From Anodontia alba (lineage: Eukaryota; Mollusca; Bivalvia; Lucinida; Lucinidae): a stretch of 64,000 bases of DNA. The DNA is taken from positions 43,229,668 to 43,293,667 of the forward strand of contig OZ024825.1 of assembly GCA_964016985.1 (NCBI GenBank), written 5' to 3'. The notes beneath the pieces were generated by a model. The model was not told the DNA's origin, did not search any database, and saw only the letters and a program-made list of their open reading frames with translations. Below are positions 53,617 to 64,000 of this stretch, in pieces; the stretch's first letter is position 1; every line of letters begins with the position of its first letter. The position numbers were made by a program, and so were the translations under genes.

Positions 53617-53784
53617 AAAAGCCTCTGTCTCTGATAGCGCAGAATTTTGTTTTGGTTAGATACATGATTTTTGAGAAAGAAAAGTTAAACCGGTCCGAAA
53701 TACTTGTTTATTATCGTGAATCAGAATTGTAAATTTGATTTTATTCTAAAATTAAGAGAGAAAAAAATGTATACGCCCATTTGA
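53617..53784. other. Short stretch without recognised feature
   Basis: Nothing recognised. Confidence 0.35.
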
Positions 53785-54460
53785 AAAACGGGACGTATTA
53801 TGTTACGGGGTCTGGCGTCCGTCCGTCCGCCTGTCCGTAAACTTTTTCGTTTCTGGCTAATTTCTCCTACAGTTTAATCCGCTCAAGCTGAAACTTATTA
53901 TATAGTTAGACCATGATATTGAGCAGCGCATATTGTTTCGAGGTTACAGTCTACTCAATATTAGCAGTGTTATGCTCCTTTGAAAAGTTCTTTAAGCTTT
54001 TCGTTTCCTGTTAACTCCTCCTACACTTTACATCCGATCAAGCTGAAACTTCATTTATAGTTAGATCATGATGTGGAGCAACGCATATAATTTCGAGATT
54101 ACAGTCCACCAAATATTAGCAGAGTTATGCCTCTTTGAAAATTTCTGTAAACTTTTCATTTCCGGCTAACTCATCCTACAGTTTACATCCGGTCAAACTG
54201 AAACTTGATTTATAGTTAGACCATGATGTGGAGCAGCGCATATTGTTTCGAGGTTATAGTCGAGCTAATATGTGCCGAGTTATACCCCTTTGAAAATTTC
54301 TGTAAATGTTTCGTTTCCGGCTAACTTCTCCTATAGTTTACATCCGATCAAGCTGAAACTTCGTAAATAAGTATACGATGATGGGGAGCAGCGCATATTA
54401 TTTCGAGGTTACAGTCCCTCAAATATTGACAGAAACATTCCGCAGGATATGGTTTAGCGG
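53785..54460. repeat. Tandem-repeat element, unit 155 bp
   Basis: The phrase with AAGCTGAAACT (or AACTGAAACT) lies at 53885, 54040, 54195 and 54350, an exact 155 bp spacing. Each unit includes TTCGTTTCCGGCTAACT, ATAGTTAGACCATGATG-type and GAGCAGCGCATATTGTTTCG blocks. The leader GGACGTATTATGTTACGGGG, CCGTCCGTCCGCCTGTCCG precedes the array. A further partial unit appears at about 55225-55345 after other DNA and an RT tail. Confidence 0.9.
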
Positions 54461-54904
54461 TAATAGTGTGCAAATTTTATTTTATAAAAGGTATATATAT
54501 ATATTTTTTTTAAATAACTAAAGTTATGGCCATATGGGCAAGTTATTTATTTTGTTTTTCAACTTCTTTTATTAGATTTGCACAAAAATGTTGCCATTAT
54601 CAATTCTTTATAAATAAGTTATTAAATGATATAGAATTGAGAAGCTTGACTAATATCAAAACTTAGAAATATAATTCTTTTTGGTGTTTTTTTTTAAATA
54701 CTCTTCTGAGTTGCTTCCCTTGAAGTACAAAAATAAAATAAGTATAAAACAAGTCAAAGCTTTACAAAAAGGATATTTTTTTTTTGGTTGTTTATTTTTT
54801 GTTTTGTTATTGTTTGGTCAGATATTGAAGTCTAGGAAAAATAAATCAATCAAAGGCGATATGAGCTTATAGTATAGCCATAGCGTCCGTCCTCCGTCTG
54901 AAAA
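54461..54904. other. Stretch without gene, T- and A-rich
   Basis: Low-complexity T runs (54505, 54690, 54776). The leader-like CCGTCCTCCGTCTGAAAACG at 54885-54904 looks like the inverse edge of the tandem element. The open frame 54681-54872 is T-run derived. Confidence 0.4.
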
Positions 54905-55150
54905 CGGGTGAGAAAAGTCCAGGAAATGCCACAATCACAAACCGCAGCCCTTCCCAGACACCAAGAGGAAGACGAAACCGACAAATCAAAACAAGCACAA
55001 ATCAAACAAGTTTACAAAAAGCACTAAGATTAGCAATGCTAAAATGATTGAAAAACACAAGAACAAAATAACAAGGTAAGACATAAAACAAATCGCATCG
55101 TAGAATAAACCACAAAGCAACAAAGAGTAAGACTAACACTTCTCCTAGAC
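54905..55150 (-). mobile_element. RT-element 3' tail, fragment, inserted in the tandem element region
   Basis: Terminal GGTGAGAAAAGTCCAGGAAA, then CACAAACCGCAGCCCTTCCC, GCACTAAGATTAGCAATGCT (with a gap relative to the full tail) and AATAAACCACAAAGCAACAA. It ends at AGTAAGACTAACACTTC. Confidence 0.85.
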
Positions 55151-56725
55151 GCAGCAAATTTCATCCTATTTTCCCAGGAGGGAGAAGTCACTTCTCCCCC
55201 TAAGTTTCTGGGCCAGCTTGGATCCTGAGGTCATAGTTCACCAAATATTAGCAGAGTTACGCTTATTTGATTTTATTATTATTTTCTTTTGGTTTCCAAT
55301 TAACTCCACTTAAAGTTCATATCCGGAGCACTGAATTATACAGGAATCAGTTTATGTGCTACATCTTATTACTTGCCACGGACGTATAATGGGTCTGCTT
55401 GCAGACCTCTTGTTGCCCAATGGAAACCAGCCTTTTGTTTGTTCTTTTTATCAGTTTCAATGATATGCGGGAGAGCTGTTTTGGAAGACTCTAATATCAA
55501 CAAGGGATGTAACATTTTAAACTTTATTAGCTGTATCTACTCGAAATATTGGATTTTATCCTGATGTTTCACGAACATGCACCTACTGTTCGAAATTAGC
55601 GACCAACATCTGACGGCCAGCGACCAACATCTAACGAAGATGAACTGAAATAATTCTGTATTGACAGTGGAATCAGCATTTTTTCCAAGGATTCAATTAT
55701 TAAAAGGTCATATTCATTTCTTTGTGAAATGTCATGAAAATTATATAGCACTTGAAAGCTTTATTACATTTGATGTCATTTTACAAAGTTTCATTTTTTG
55801 ATATTATTTCATTCACAACTAGAATTTGTGAATGTGATAATTAATCGGAATCGGAGTCAATACATAAAATCCTTCGAAACATATTTGGGCTTGGAGGAAA
55901 GGAATACTGATGCGGACTCAAATGCCTTTCGGCTGTGTTGAAATTAAAGATTCAACCAGTTATTGTTGTAGTTCCTTGAAAAAATGGTTGACATATTACT
56001 CTGGTCAAACTGACGCTTGTAGGATATGGTTTGACTATGACTGACAGGGGATTCCAGATATGGAGCAGATACTGAAGGAGCAGCATCATATGGTGAGTTT
56101 TGTATAGCAATTTCAGAATGGTTATTATCTGTCTCGATTAGAGTTGTTGCAATATTTCTGTTGCTGTTCATTGAGTTTGGAGTACGAATTAACCTTTTGC
56201 ATTTTTATGCCCACTTATTTGTACTGTGGCAGTAGAGGCCAAGACCATATCACTGCATTTCTGCATTAAATACTTCCTTACATCTCCTTGCTAGTTTTCT
56301 TCCATGATTAAGAGCTGAGCTATTTATGTTAAAAAAATAGTTTATAAAGCTGTTTTCTTTTTCCAAGGGGACAGCTTTAAAACGAACAATGCTTTGGATT
56401 ATGTGGATTTCTCTAATGGTTTATTGCAATAAAGAACGGTGAGTCTGGTCTATCGATTTCATTTTGTCTGTTTTTGCTTGAAGACTTTGTGAGCCTCTAC
56501 AGGGCATCTTGGTTTGTTTTACGCGTTATTCCAGACTTTTGACTTAAACTTTCTTATTCCTTTTGACCACTTCTCTCACATGTTTTGGTTTGTCTCTCTC
56601 TTATGTGCATTAAAAACTCGTCACAGTCCTCATTCATGCACAATTGCATGTCCCACCACTTAAGGTTTCTTTGTTCAACACCGCCTCGCATTCTGAGTAC
56701 TAATGAAAATGATAAATGAAGTAAG
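55151..56725. other. Stretch of 1.6 kb without recognised gene
   Basis: Contains an inverted pair CTTCTCCTAGACGC...GGAGGGAGAAG with AGTCACTTCTCCCCC at 55139-55202, and the 55225-55345 partial 155 bp unit. Open frames 55373-55564 (plus) and 55944-56171 (minus) have no motif. In 56554-56874 (minus) the frame crosses an RT tail. Confidence 0.4.
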
Positions 56726-56816
56726 AAAAGGTAAGAGAAAAGTCCAGGGAGTGCAACAATCACAAACTGCAGCCATTCCCAGATACCAAGAGGAAGAGGA
56801 AACAGACAAAACCAAG
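56726..56816 (-). mobile_element. RT-element 3' tail, terminal fragment
   Basis: AAAAGGTAAGAGAAAAGTCC, GGGAGTGCAACAATCACAAA, CAGCCATTCCCAGATACCAA and GAGGAAGAGGAAACAGACAA. Only about 90 bp of the distal tail. Confidence 0.88.
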
Positions 56817-57635
56817 TTAGTAATTTGCATTGGGTTCTCAATACCAAGTGGTCCACAGGTCCGTTTCCATACAACTTATCTATATCAGCATTTGTCAGCT
56901 TATCACAGCCATTAACCTCGGGTTTTCAGTTTTGTTTCTAAGCTTCATTTTTGTGGGGAATTAAGTTGTTTTTGATAATTGTGCGGGGGTAACTATTCTT
57001 GATACGGTAACGGTCTAAACTGGACAGGGATCCTCGGATGGAAGACGGTTCATACACCCCCTCCCCACACACTTCTGTTTTTCCGTATTCACCCCTTGAT
57101 GCACAGAAAGCCTTAAATAGGCGCGTATCTGACACAGTTTTTCTCTTAGTGTTTTCATTTTGTTGATCAGCAATGAACTTGAACTGGCTGGTTAACGCAT
57201 CATAAATGTGCCAAATATTCTGAAATACATCATATAAGCAATTGAAATCAGACGCAATTTATTTTAAATACTCAAATTCCTAACAAAATAAATAAATAAA
57301 TAAAGTAAGCATGGATTATTAAACGTAGTTGGGACATTATATAGACACCTAGCACTCAGTGCATACTTAGGGTTGCATTACATCTGTATGGGTTATGTAA
57401 TAAAATTCTTATCATTCCTCAATCAAGAATAATCAGCATCAGCATATACAGGGTGAAACATTATGTGTCCTCATCGGTTGTATCTTTTCATGATAATAAA
57501 ATGGATGTCTTTAAAGGAATAAATGCAAGAGCCTTTTGTTTATAACATATGCTAAAACCAAGGTGAGCCATCAACAAACGGCCTTTATCTTCTAAATTCG
57601 TGATTTCTTGCATCGGTATAGCATCCACAGCAGTG
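56817..57635. other. Stretch without recognised feature
   Basis: Includes TAAATAAATAAATAAAG at about 57287. No gene recognised. Confidence 0.4.
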
Positions 57636-57720
57636 TTTTTTTTTTTTTTTTTTTTTTTTTTTTATTACTTTATTCAATCTTTTATTTCGTATTTATCAAT
57701 CGTATCATCAAAATGATGGA
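57636..57720 (-). other. Probable poly(A)-tailed retroposed 3' end
   Basis: 28 T at 57636-57663 are followed by ATTACTTTATTCAATC. On the minus strand this reads GATTGAATAAAGTAAT and then the A run, i.e. an AATAAA polyadenylation signal a few bases before a poly-A tail. The parent transcript is not recognised and the upstream limit is unknown. Confidence 0.55.
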
Positions 57721-57945
57721 CAGGACCCCCATATTTTTATTTAACAAAACACAAAATTAGAGATAAAACTGAAGGTCTTTATTATCTAGGGCACTTAGGT
57801 CATCAGACCATAGTGGATCCGCTGCCAAATGCAAAGAAGTTCAACTTATCTGTACTATCTATCTTAGATTTGTTTTGTAAGATTAGTTTTATTCCACACT
57901 TTCATAGGTGTTCCACTGGGTGCAGTTTAATTATTTCATTGAATT
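57721..57945. other. Short stretch without recognised feature
   Basis: Possibly continues the retroposed segment. Nothing identifiable. Confidence 0.3.
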
Positions 57946-58014
57946 TCTTGGTGTCTGGGAAAGGCTGCGGCTTGTGATTGTGGCATTCGCTAGACTTTTC
58001 TCTCGATTTTTTTC
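57946..58014 (+). mobile_element. RT-element tail, terminal fragment
   Basis: CTTGGTGTCTGGGAAAGGCT, GCGGCTTGTGATTGTGGCAT and TCGCTAGACTTTTCTCTC. About 70 bp of the distal tail. Confidence 0.85.
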
Positions 58015-59233
58015 CACAGGTTGTAATAACCAAAAGAGGTGTTCTAAGCAAGCTATCTATAATGGTTAAAAAAACCTTACCGGAATGAAAAACAAAACAG
58101 CACCTGAATATAAATCAGTTATTGTATGCGTTTTCTCATTTGCTGTAATCTGTGTTGTCATATTTAATATTCCTTAAACACTATGTTACCGGTTTTTGAT
58201 TTAACGACATTTTGCGAAAATCATCCAGATATCTTCATTTATGGCCTATTTTTATACTAAAGTGATAGTTTGACAAGGACTGAAACTTAGTTTAATTAAA
58301 GATCAAATTTATCAGAAAGTAATTACGCAAGTGAATTATAGGGGCAGTTTGAAACTTACTTAAACATAGTAGCTCCAAAGGCATACAAATAAGTAAAAGT
58401 GCCAGGAGCATTATTAGCAACATATAAAGAGACTCAATCAAACCGAGTCTCCGATTTTCGTGATTTTGTGTGTTCTTTGTTTCCAAAGGCAATCCTTTTT
58501 AGCCCGCCGGGACTATGCCCCTGGAGAGCTTATATTGTCACCCAAGTGTTGGCTGTCGGCGTCCGCGTTAACACAATATTTCGGCGTCTATCGGCGTCCG
58601 CACAATATTTAAGTTTTCAATGGTTTGTATCTGGCGAGCTGCGTTGTCTTCTGACAACTTTGTTTACTCTTATTTTACTGTTTTTGTCAGCAAATCTGAC
58701 CTTACTTTGCGAGTTACTGGTAGCTGTGGAGTGAGTTTTATAGGGGTATCCAAGTGTTCAGATTTCATACAAAACTGTCTATTTAAGCAAGGGAAACAGA
58801 TAAATGTAGATCGTATGTACCTTATGTACAATAGTCATGTCCTAGGTAATAACTGTGCATCATATTATGAGATTCCGTGCGTGGACAGATTCCTAGTCCC
58901 TCTTGTGCCCAATTTCATTGATGATATTGTATGTATTATATTGCACTTATGATATAAACAAGTGGGGTAAGTTGGTTTTATGTTATTGTTTTTCTATTGT
59001 TTATACTGTCATTGGTCTGTCAGAAATGTGCGTTTGAATATGTGTGAAATCGTGAACCAACTGATAATTATACTGGCCTTTGTTTATAGCTACGTCAATT
59101 AATTGACGTCATCATAGGCGATGATTACTTTTCTTACTTTCAAAGGAAATCCTGAGAATTAGTAACATGTAGCAGTGTGAAAATAATTAGAATGCTAGTA
59201 GAAATCTATGAAAATAAATAATCACGAGTAAAC
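58015..59233. other. Stretch of 1.2 kb without recognised gene
   Basis: The plus-strand open frames 58399-58734 (111 aa, hydrophobic C-terminal part LTTLFTLILLFLSANLTLLC) and 58620-58952 overlap in different frames. Neither has a recognisable domain. The short direct repeat CGGCGTCCGCGTTAACACAA / CGGCGTCCGCACAATATTT at 58557-58608 is the only structure noted. Confidence 0.35.
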
Positions 59234-59235
59234 TA

Positions 59236-59594
59236 CAGTCGAACCTCAATGGCTCGAACATCTTTGGGACCATGGAAATTTGTTCGAGTCATGGGTATTT
59301 CGAGCCACTGAACAGTAATCATGGCACCAGTTCAAGAAGCAAAAGCGATAAATTAGGGAAATCTTTTCGATTTTCTACACAACGATTAAAAGTTGAGTGT
59401 ACTCATAAGAATCGCCTCGATGAGGCGATTCTAATGAGTACACACAACATACAATGTCATGATAAAAGAAGAAAAACCCTTAATATTTGTTTTCTTGAGC
59501 TATTGGAAGAACTTTGTAGGGACTGAAAAAAAAACGAGTTCGAATCATCCACGGTAAACGAGCCATCCGTGCTCGAGCTATTGAGGTTATACTG
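59236..59594. mobile_element. Pogo/Tigger-like MITE with TA target-site duplication
   Basis: The left end CAGTCGAACCTCAATGGCTC and right end GAGCTATTGAGGTTATACTG are inverted with few mismatches. TA flanks at 59234-59235 and 59595-59596. The interior carries GACCATGGAAATTTGTTCGA and the central hairpin (59398-59453: GTACTCATAAGAATCGCCTC, then GAGGCGATTCTAATGAGTAC). The CAGT...ACTG ends with TA duplication are characteristic of the Tc1/mariner-pogo group. It has no transposase; the open frame 59272-59526 reads across it. Confidence 0.85.
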
Positions 59595-59804
59595 TATGTC
59601 TTTTCTAGAGCTACAGCTAAACATTATATATTTTACAGAAGTGTGTTAACATAATGGGCGCCGCAAAAACAGGGGCACGCTACGAATGATATTAGCCAGT
59701 GCACGACAAAGCCTACTATAAGACCTGTGTAACCAGCAAGACTCAGACCGGCCTGTCCATCCCCGCCCCCAGTATCCCGTTTCGATAGCCCGGCGGCTGC
59801 AAAA
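59595..59804. other. Short stretch without recognised feature
   Basis: Nothing recognised. Confidence 0.35.
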
Positions 59805-59920
59805 GGCACATGCGATCAGCGAAGATTGATCACACTATACGTATGTGCAGGTCGATCAGAGTCTTCGCACGTCGCCCAAGTCTTACTATAGGTTTTGTCA
59901 TGCTCTGGCTCAAATGTCTT
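59805..59920. mobile_element. Family D MITE, fragment (copy 11)
   Basis: ACATGCGATCAGCGAAGATT, CGTATGTGCAGGTCGATCAG, AGTCTTCGCACGTCGC and the degraded terminus TTTTGTCATGCTCTGGCTCA. Confidence 0.5.
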
Positions 59921-60322
59921 GACATTTCATGGAGCTAGATCTTAAACATAAAAAAAAACATGGCATTCAACGTGAGCCTAAAATACACATACACTGTGTG
60001 TCTTAGAACAGTCTGACCTTAACAGTGACCTAAAGCATTACGAATCAGATAATTAGTATGCAACACAGCCGTATATAAAAGAAGCTTGGAAGTCTTGAGG
60101 GATTTCCTGAAAGAACTGTCTAGTATTAATCCAGTCATGCTTAATGTCCCAAAAGGGACCTTTGCAAACAGTATAGACGCAGATAAGACCATTGTGTTTG
60201 CACTTTTCAGTAAAAGAAGCAATTAAGAAAGTTTTATATTTGAGAGTTGTTCAAAACAAAACCAGACAAATGCAATATATTTTAAGAGCTTTAGATGAAA
60301 CCAATGCAATTTAATAGAATGT
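59921..60322. other. Stretch without gene; T-family trace
   Basis: TTAATCCAGTCATGCTTAAT and GTCCCAAAAGGGACCTTTGC (about 60126-60165) resemble the T terminus. Nothing else is recognised. Confidence 0.4.
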
Positions 60323-60603
60323 CATCACGAAAACATTCCTATTCAAATACACTGAAAATTTTACAACCAAAAATTGAAAATTTTCAGATATAAAAATTCT
60401 GATATTTTTCATATATCTGCTCAAAACATAGATTGTGAGTACTCGTTAGAACCGCCTCGCCGAGACGGTTCTAACGAGTACCCACAATCTATGTTTTTAA
60501 GCAAAAATATGAAAAAATAATGTATACCCCTATAAACCCCAGTTTTACTATATAAAAGTGGGGTTTAAGGGGGTCAGAATTATATAGGCATGTTTTCGTG
60601 ATG
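60323..60603. mobile_element. Palindromic MITE, family P, copy 9
   Basis: Full copy. Ends CATCACGAAAACATTCC and GGCATGTTTTCGTGATG, central hairpin at about 60417-60503 with centre base 60460. One arm has GAGACGG for GAGGCGG. Confidence 0.88.
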
Positions 60604-60848
60604 CTAGATTATTTCTCTTCTGCGAATACTGAAAAAGCCTCCTGAAAGTCTTTAAGCAATAGAAACTTTCTTTTTCTAAGTTGGTGACATCACCGCGGGA
60701 TGAGCGGGGTAAATGTTGATTTCGCGAAAATTTTCTTCAGTCATGATATACCATATTTATTAGATTTTCTGAGTTACCATAAGCCGGTAAGCAGTTAGCA
60801 GCAATGTGATGGCTTGCGCATAACAAACCTTTAACTGATACCGTTGTT
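60604..60848. other. Short stretch without recognised feature
   Basis: Nothing recognised. Confidence 0.35.
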
Positions 60849-61112
60849 TTATGGCGGGTACTGCAGTTTATTATGACTGTTAAGTACGGATGTGCCAGTG
60901 AGACTAAGATACTCTTTCAGGTTGTATGTATTCTCGGGAAAATCTCGTAATGAGGCATTTGATCCGATCCGATTCGGAACGGGATACCATCTAACATCCA
61001 ACATTACCGTTCTCTCAGTGGCATCTCTTTTTGCCACCTGTACCAAACTAAACTGAGCGATTATTGCTGACGGTTTTGTTATCGCATATGGAGGATGTAC
61101 TTTCGCAGACAT
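60849..61112 (-). CDS. Unrecognised open frame, 87 aa (possible exon or chance)
   Basis: Minus strand, starting MSAKVHPPYAITKPSAII. The composition is mixed and protein-like (ATERTVMLDVRWYPVPNRIG, LRDFPENTYNLKEYLSLTG) and contrasts with the Phe/Leu/Ile-rich chance frames elsewhere. I see no second copy in the window and no known domain. No convincing splice acceptor or pyrimidine tract is seen upstream on the minus strand. It could be a host exon, a decayed gene, or chance. Confidence 0.25.
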   Translation of the reverse strand: MSAKVHPPYAITKPSAIIAQFSLVQVAKRDATERTVMLDVRWYPVPNRIGSNASLRDFPENTYNLKEYLSLTGTSVLNSHNKLQYPP

Positions 61113-61834
61113 CCAACGCCTCTCTCAGCGACTCATTGTGTATCGATTCATTTGTTTAAAAAAAATTGATATACACGCATTTTTTGTCCCCATTTTACAA
61201 GTGAGAATTCTGTGAGTTCTCGTTTACTTTTTAGTCCACCAATCCGCTCCCGAAATGGGGTCTACTCTGTGGGAGCATTTTTGTTTTTATAGTGTAGACC
61301 ACTTGTACCCCTTCAGAAGAAAACAAAACTATTTTGCCAGTGTTAATTCACCCTGCAAGTGTATACATTCCCCTTAAAGATGGTATTGGTGTGTGAGTAT
61401 TCAGGTGAATAGTTTGTACATCTACACAATAATTGCTATTTAAAACGCCTTTCTGTATTTTCTGTGTTGAAAAGTGGAAACGCGTAACGACGTTGCTAGA
61501 ATGATACTTATTATAGCTTGGCACTTTAAATTAAATGTGGACGCTAAAATGGGTTACAGTCGTAAAATATATACTAATTACGCGGTGAGTCAATTTATCT
61601 GAGCAGCTTAAATATATTAAACATGTGTGGTCTCATTTTGAGCACCTTCAAATTATATACATATATTGTAATGCACTATTCTAACTTTCAAGACGGAAAG
61701 ATCCATTAAATATTTCTGGGCATTAATAATTTACCTGTGGCAAGGCATGTGAAGTAAAATAAATAAAGTTCCACCAGTACTTTAGAAAACATAAGAACAT
61801 ATTCAAATAAAGAACAATTCCAAAAAGAAAGAAA
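61113..61834. other. Stretch without recognised feature
   Basis: Nothing recognised. Confidence 0.4.
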
Positions 61835-62159
61835 AGAGGGGTCATGATGGCCCTGGATCGCTAACCTAATCCATATTTTACAAATGAAATGCTAGGAATA
61901 TAAGGTGGAATGAAGGGTTTGAGCATATTTGGTAAACGGTGACCCAAGGAACATTTCTGTGAAGCTATCTTAAAACCAGTCTAGCTGTTTAAGGGAAGTC
62001 GTTAAAGGGTTTTCCTACTTTTAGCTCTGGTGGTCATCATGTCCAGTGGAGCAAAATGATTTTGAGCAATTTCGTTAGAGGATTACCTATGGAGTATTCC
62101 TGTGAAGTCATTTTCAAATCTGTCTGGCCATTTAGAGGAAGGTCATTTAAACGTGTTTC

Positions 62160-62193
<34 letters not shown>

Positions 62194-63384
62194 AACCTCT
62201 TGCGGCCATCTTGTTCAACAGAGTGGCGCGATTTGAAGAATTTTGATAGATAAACACCCAAAGAATATTCCTACAAAATCATTTCAAAATCAATCAGCCA
62301 ATTTAGGAGCGGAAGTCGTTTAAAGCTTTATTTCTATTTTAGCACTAGCGACCACCTTTTGCAGCAGAGAGAAACGGTTTGAGCACTTTTGGAAGCGGGC
62401 CGCCCAAGTAATATCCCTGTAAAATGATTTCAAAATCTATCCCTCTGTTAAAGAAGAGAAGTCATTTAAAGATTTTTTTTAATTCTAGCAGTGGCGGCCG
62501 TTTTATTTATTAGAGCGAAATAGTTTAAACAATTGTGGTAGAGGGCCACCTAAGAAACATTCCTGTTAAAATATTTTAAAATCCGTCCACAATATTTCAG
62601 CTCTTGTGGCCATCTTGTTTAGTCGAGCGGAAGAGTTTGAGCAATTTTGGTTAACCCAAGGAAGATTTTGTTTTATTTTTTTTTTTATCAAAATCTCTCC
62701 AGCTTTTTTGGAGAAGAAGTTGTTTAAAGTTTGTTTTTTGTTTTTTCTATTTATAGCTCTGGCGGCCATCCTAGTTGAATGGTTTAAATGTTTGGTAGAA
62801 GGTCACCCTAGAAACATTCCTGTGAAATAATTTCAAAATCCACTCACCTGTTTAGGCGGAGAAGTTATTAAAAGTTATTGAAAAAGAAACATGTCTGTGA
62901 AATTATTTTGAAATCGTGCCATTGGTCTAGGAGGAGATGTCTATTTTTAGCTCTTGTGGCTAATTTGTTCACCAGAGCGAAACCATTTTAAGCTATTTTG
63001 TTAGAGGATCACCAAAGGAAGGTTCTGTGAAATTATTATGAAATCGGGCCATTGGCCTAGGAGGAGACGTCGTTTAAGTTTGGTTTTTTTCTGTGTTTGG
63101 ATATTGCCGCTATCTTTCTCAGTGGAGCAGAACGATTTTACCAATTTTGGTAGAGAGTCATTCCATAAATAGCTTTTAAAATCTTTTTTAAATCGGGCCA
63201 TTGGTCCAGTAAGAGATGTCGTGTAAATATATATATATAATGTTTAGCTCTTATTCAGTGGAGCGATTTTTGAACATTTCTTTGAAGTTCTTTTGAAACC
63301 GGGCGATTTGCCTGGGAGGAGATGTCGTTTAAATGTTTGTTTTTCTATTTTCAGGTCTGGCAGCCATTTTGTTAAGCGGAACGG
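61835..63384. repeat. Tandem-repeat element, unit about 150-200 bp, diverged
   Basis: After the leader AGAGGGGTCATGATGGCCCT (compare ACAAGAGGGCCAAGATGACC at 30.59 kb), phrases such as GAGCAATTTTGGTAGAGG, CATTCCTGTGAAATTATTT and GGCGGCCATCTTGTT recur about eight times. Units are strongly diverged and of uneven length. A 28 bp T run lies at 62160-62187. The right edge passes into an RT remnant at 63385. Confidence 0.7.
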
Positions 63385-64000
63385 AACTGAAGTTATTGAT
63401 GCCTTCAGCTCGACGTAGATATTTGGACGATTTACTATATATTGATAAAATGTAAGTCAAATTTATCCTTCAAAGCTATAGTGAAATAAAGCGAATTCTT
63501 CTGAAACTGAAGCCCCGTTTTTCGATTTGCATTTGTTTATTTTAGATGAGTTTATTCCATGCACAATTTATGATAAACGCGATGGTATTGATTTTGAGAT
63601 TGAAATGTACCTTAGTTAGACGGGGATGTTCCTCGTCGAGCATCCTACGGTGTTTATATCTTGCAACTAATTCGGTTCGCTACAGGGTCTAGTCATGTTA
63701 CTGACTTCAACACTCGAAATTAAATTGTTAACTACTAAACTTCTAAATCAGGGTTATCATAAACTCCACAAAGCCTTTCTCTTAAATTTTTAGACGTCAT
63801 TTCGATTTAGTTTCAAAATTCAATGTTGGACTTAAGTCTCTTCTGCATCAAGGCCTATCGGAACCTGACTTTTATGGTGACTTAGTATATGAATTCAGAA
63901 AAAAATATATGCTTGCAATGATTTTAGAGCTAAATTTCATAAAATCATTCTTCGATATATAAAGATTGGGTACGGCATAAATGTAATGCGACAGATTGCA
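63385..64000 (+). mobile_element. RT retroelement subfamily B, runs off the window
   Basis: Begins GAACTGAAGTTATTGATGCC (LKLLMPSA..., equivalent to 46.29 kb) and includes RYLDDLLYID at 63417-63446 (both catalytic aspartates kept), then the KRD, SYGVYILQLIRFA and EPDFYGDLVY-type segments with several frameshifts and stops. It continues beyond 64000 (last bases ATGCGACAGATTGCA match the QTAC motif region). It is 5'-truncated relative to 45.5 kb. Confidence 0.82.

Overview
The window looks like non-coding DNA from a metazoan nuclear genome, most plausibly a bivalve mollusc. It is AT-rich, has no operon-like coding, is full of stop-broken reading frames and homopolymer runs, and is built almost entirely from transposable-element remnants. 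The tRNA-derived SINE with a CAAA-type tail and the arrays of 150-185 bp tandem repeats next to runs of 'GACGGAC' resemble elements I associate with bivalves. The organism call is an inference from repeat style. I recognise no intact host gene. Every long reading frame I can explain belongs to a mobile element.

The commonest element is a reverse-transcriptase (RT) retroelement, tentatively Penelope-like. Its coding remnants lie at 15.3-16.5, 25.5-26.1, 36.3-37.9 (minus), 45.5-47.6, 47.6-50.7 and 63.4-64.0 kb. Its roughly 600 bp 3' tail is scattered alone at about ten more sites on both strands, including a head-to-tail run at 20.9-22.1 kb. Two subfamilies are visible, called A and B here. They lie head-to-tail at 45.5-50.7 kb.

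Several families of short non-autonomous palindromic elements (MITE-like) are interspersed. I name them P (about 280 bp, nine copies, central hairpin), D (about 230 bp, at least eleven copies), T (about 250 bp), G (one copy, 1.5 kb) and pogo-like elements (26.7, 40.7, 44.6 and 59.2 kb). They nest: G sits in P, which sits in D, at 1.3-2.0 kb, and P sits in D at 9.4 and 13.0 kb. A tRNA-derived SINE has four copies, three of them with clear target-site duplications.

Tandem-repeat elements occupy 5.9-7.6, 19.5-20.6, 30.6-33.4, 50.8-51.5, 53.8-54.5 and 61.8-63.4 kb. Those at 5.9-7.6 and 30.6-33.4 kb share a 3' terminal hairpin.

The most unusual object is at 27.1-29.13 kb: a long inverted repeat with arms of about 1 kb and a 58 bp spacer. 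It is clearly GC-richer than its surroundings and carries two diverged copies of one unrecognised protein-coding sequence facing each other. It is the best candidate for something undescribed. A second striking theme is that a very similar hairpin core occurs in element families with unrelated ends, and that several elements are broken or fused at their palindrome centres.
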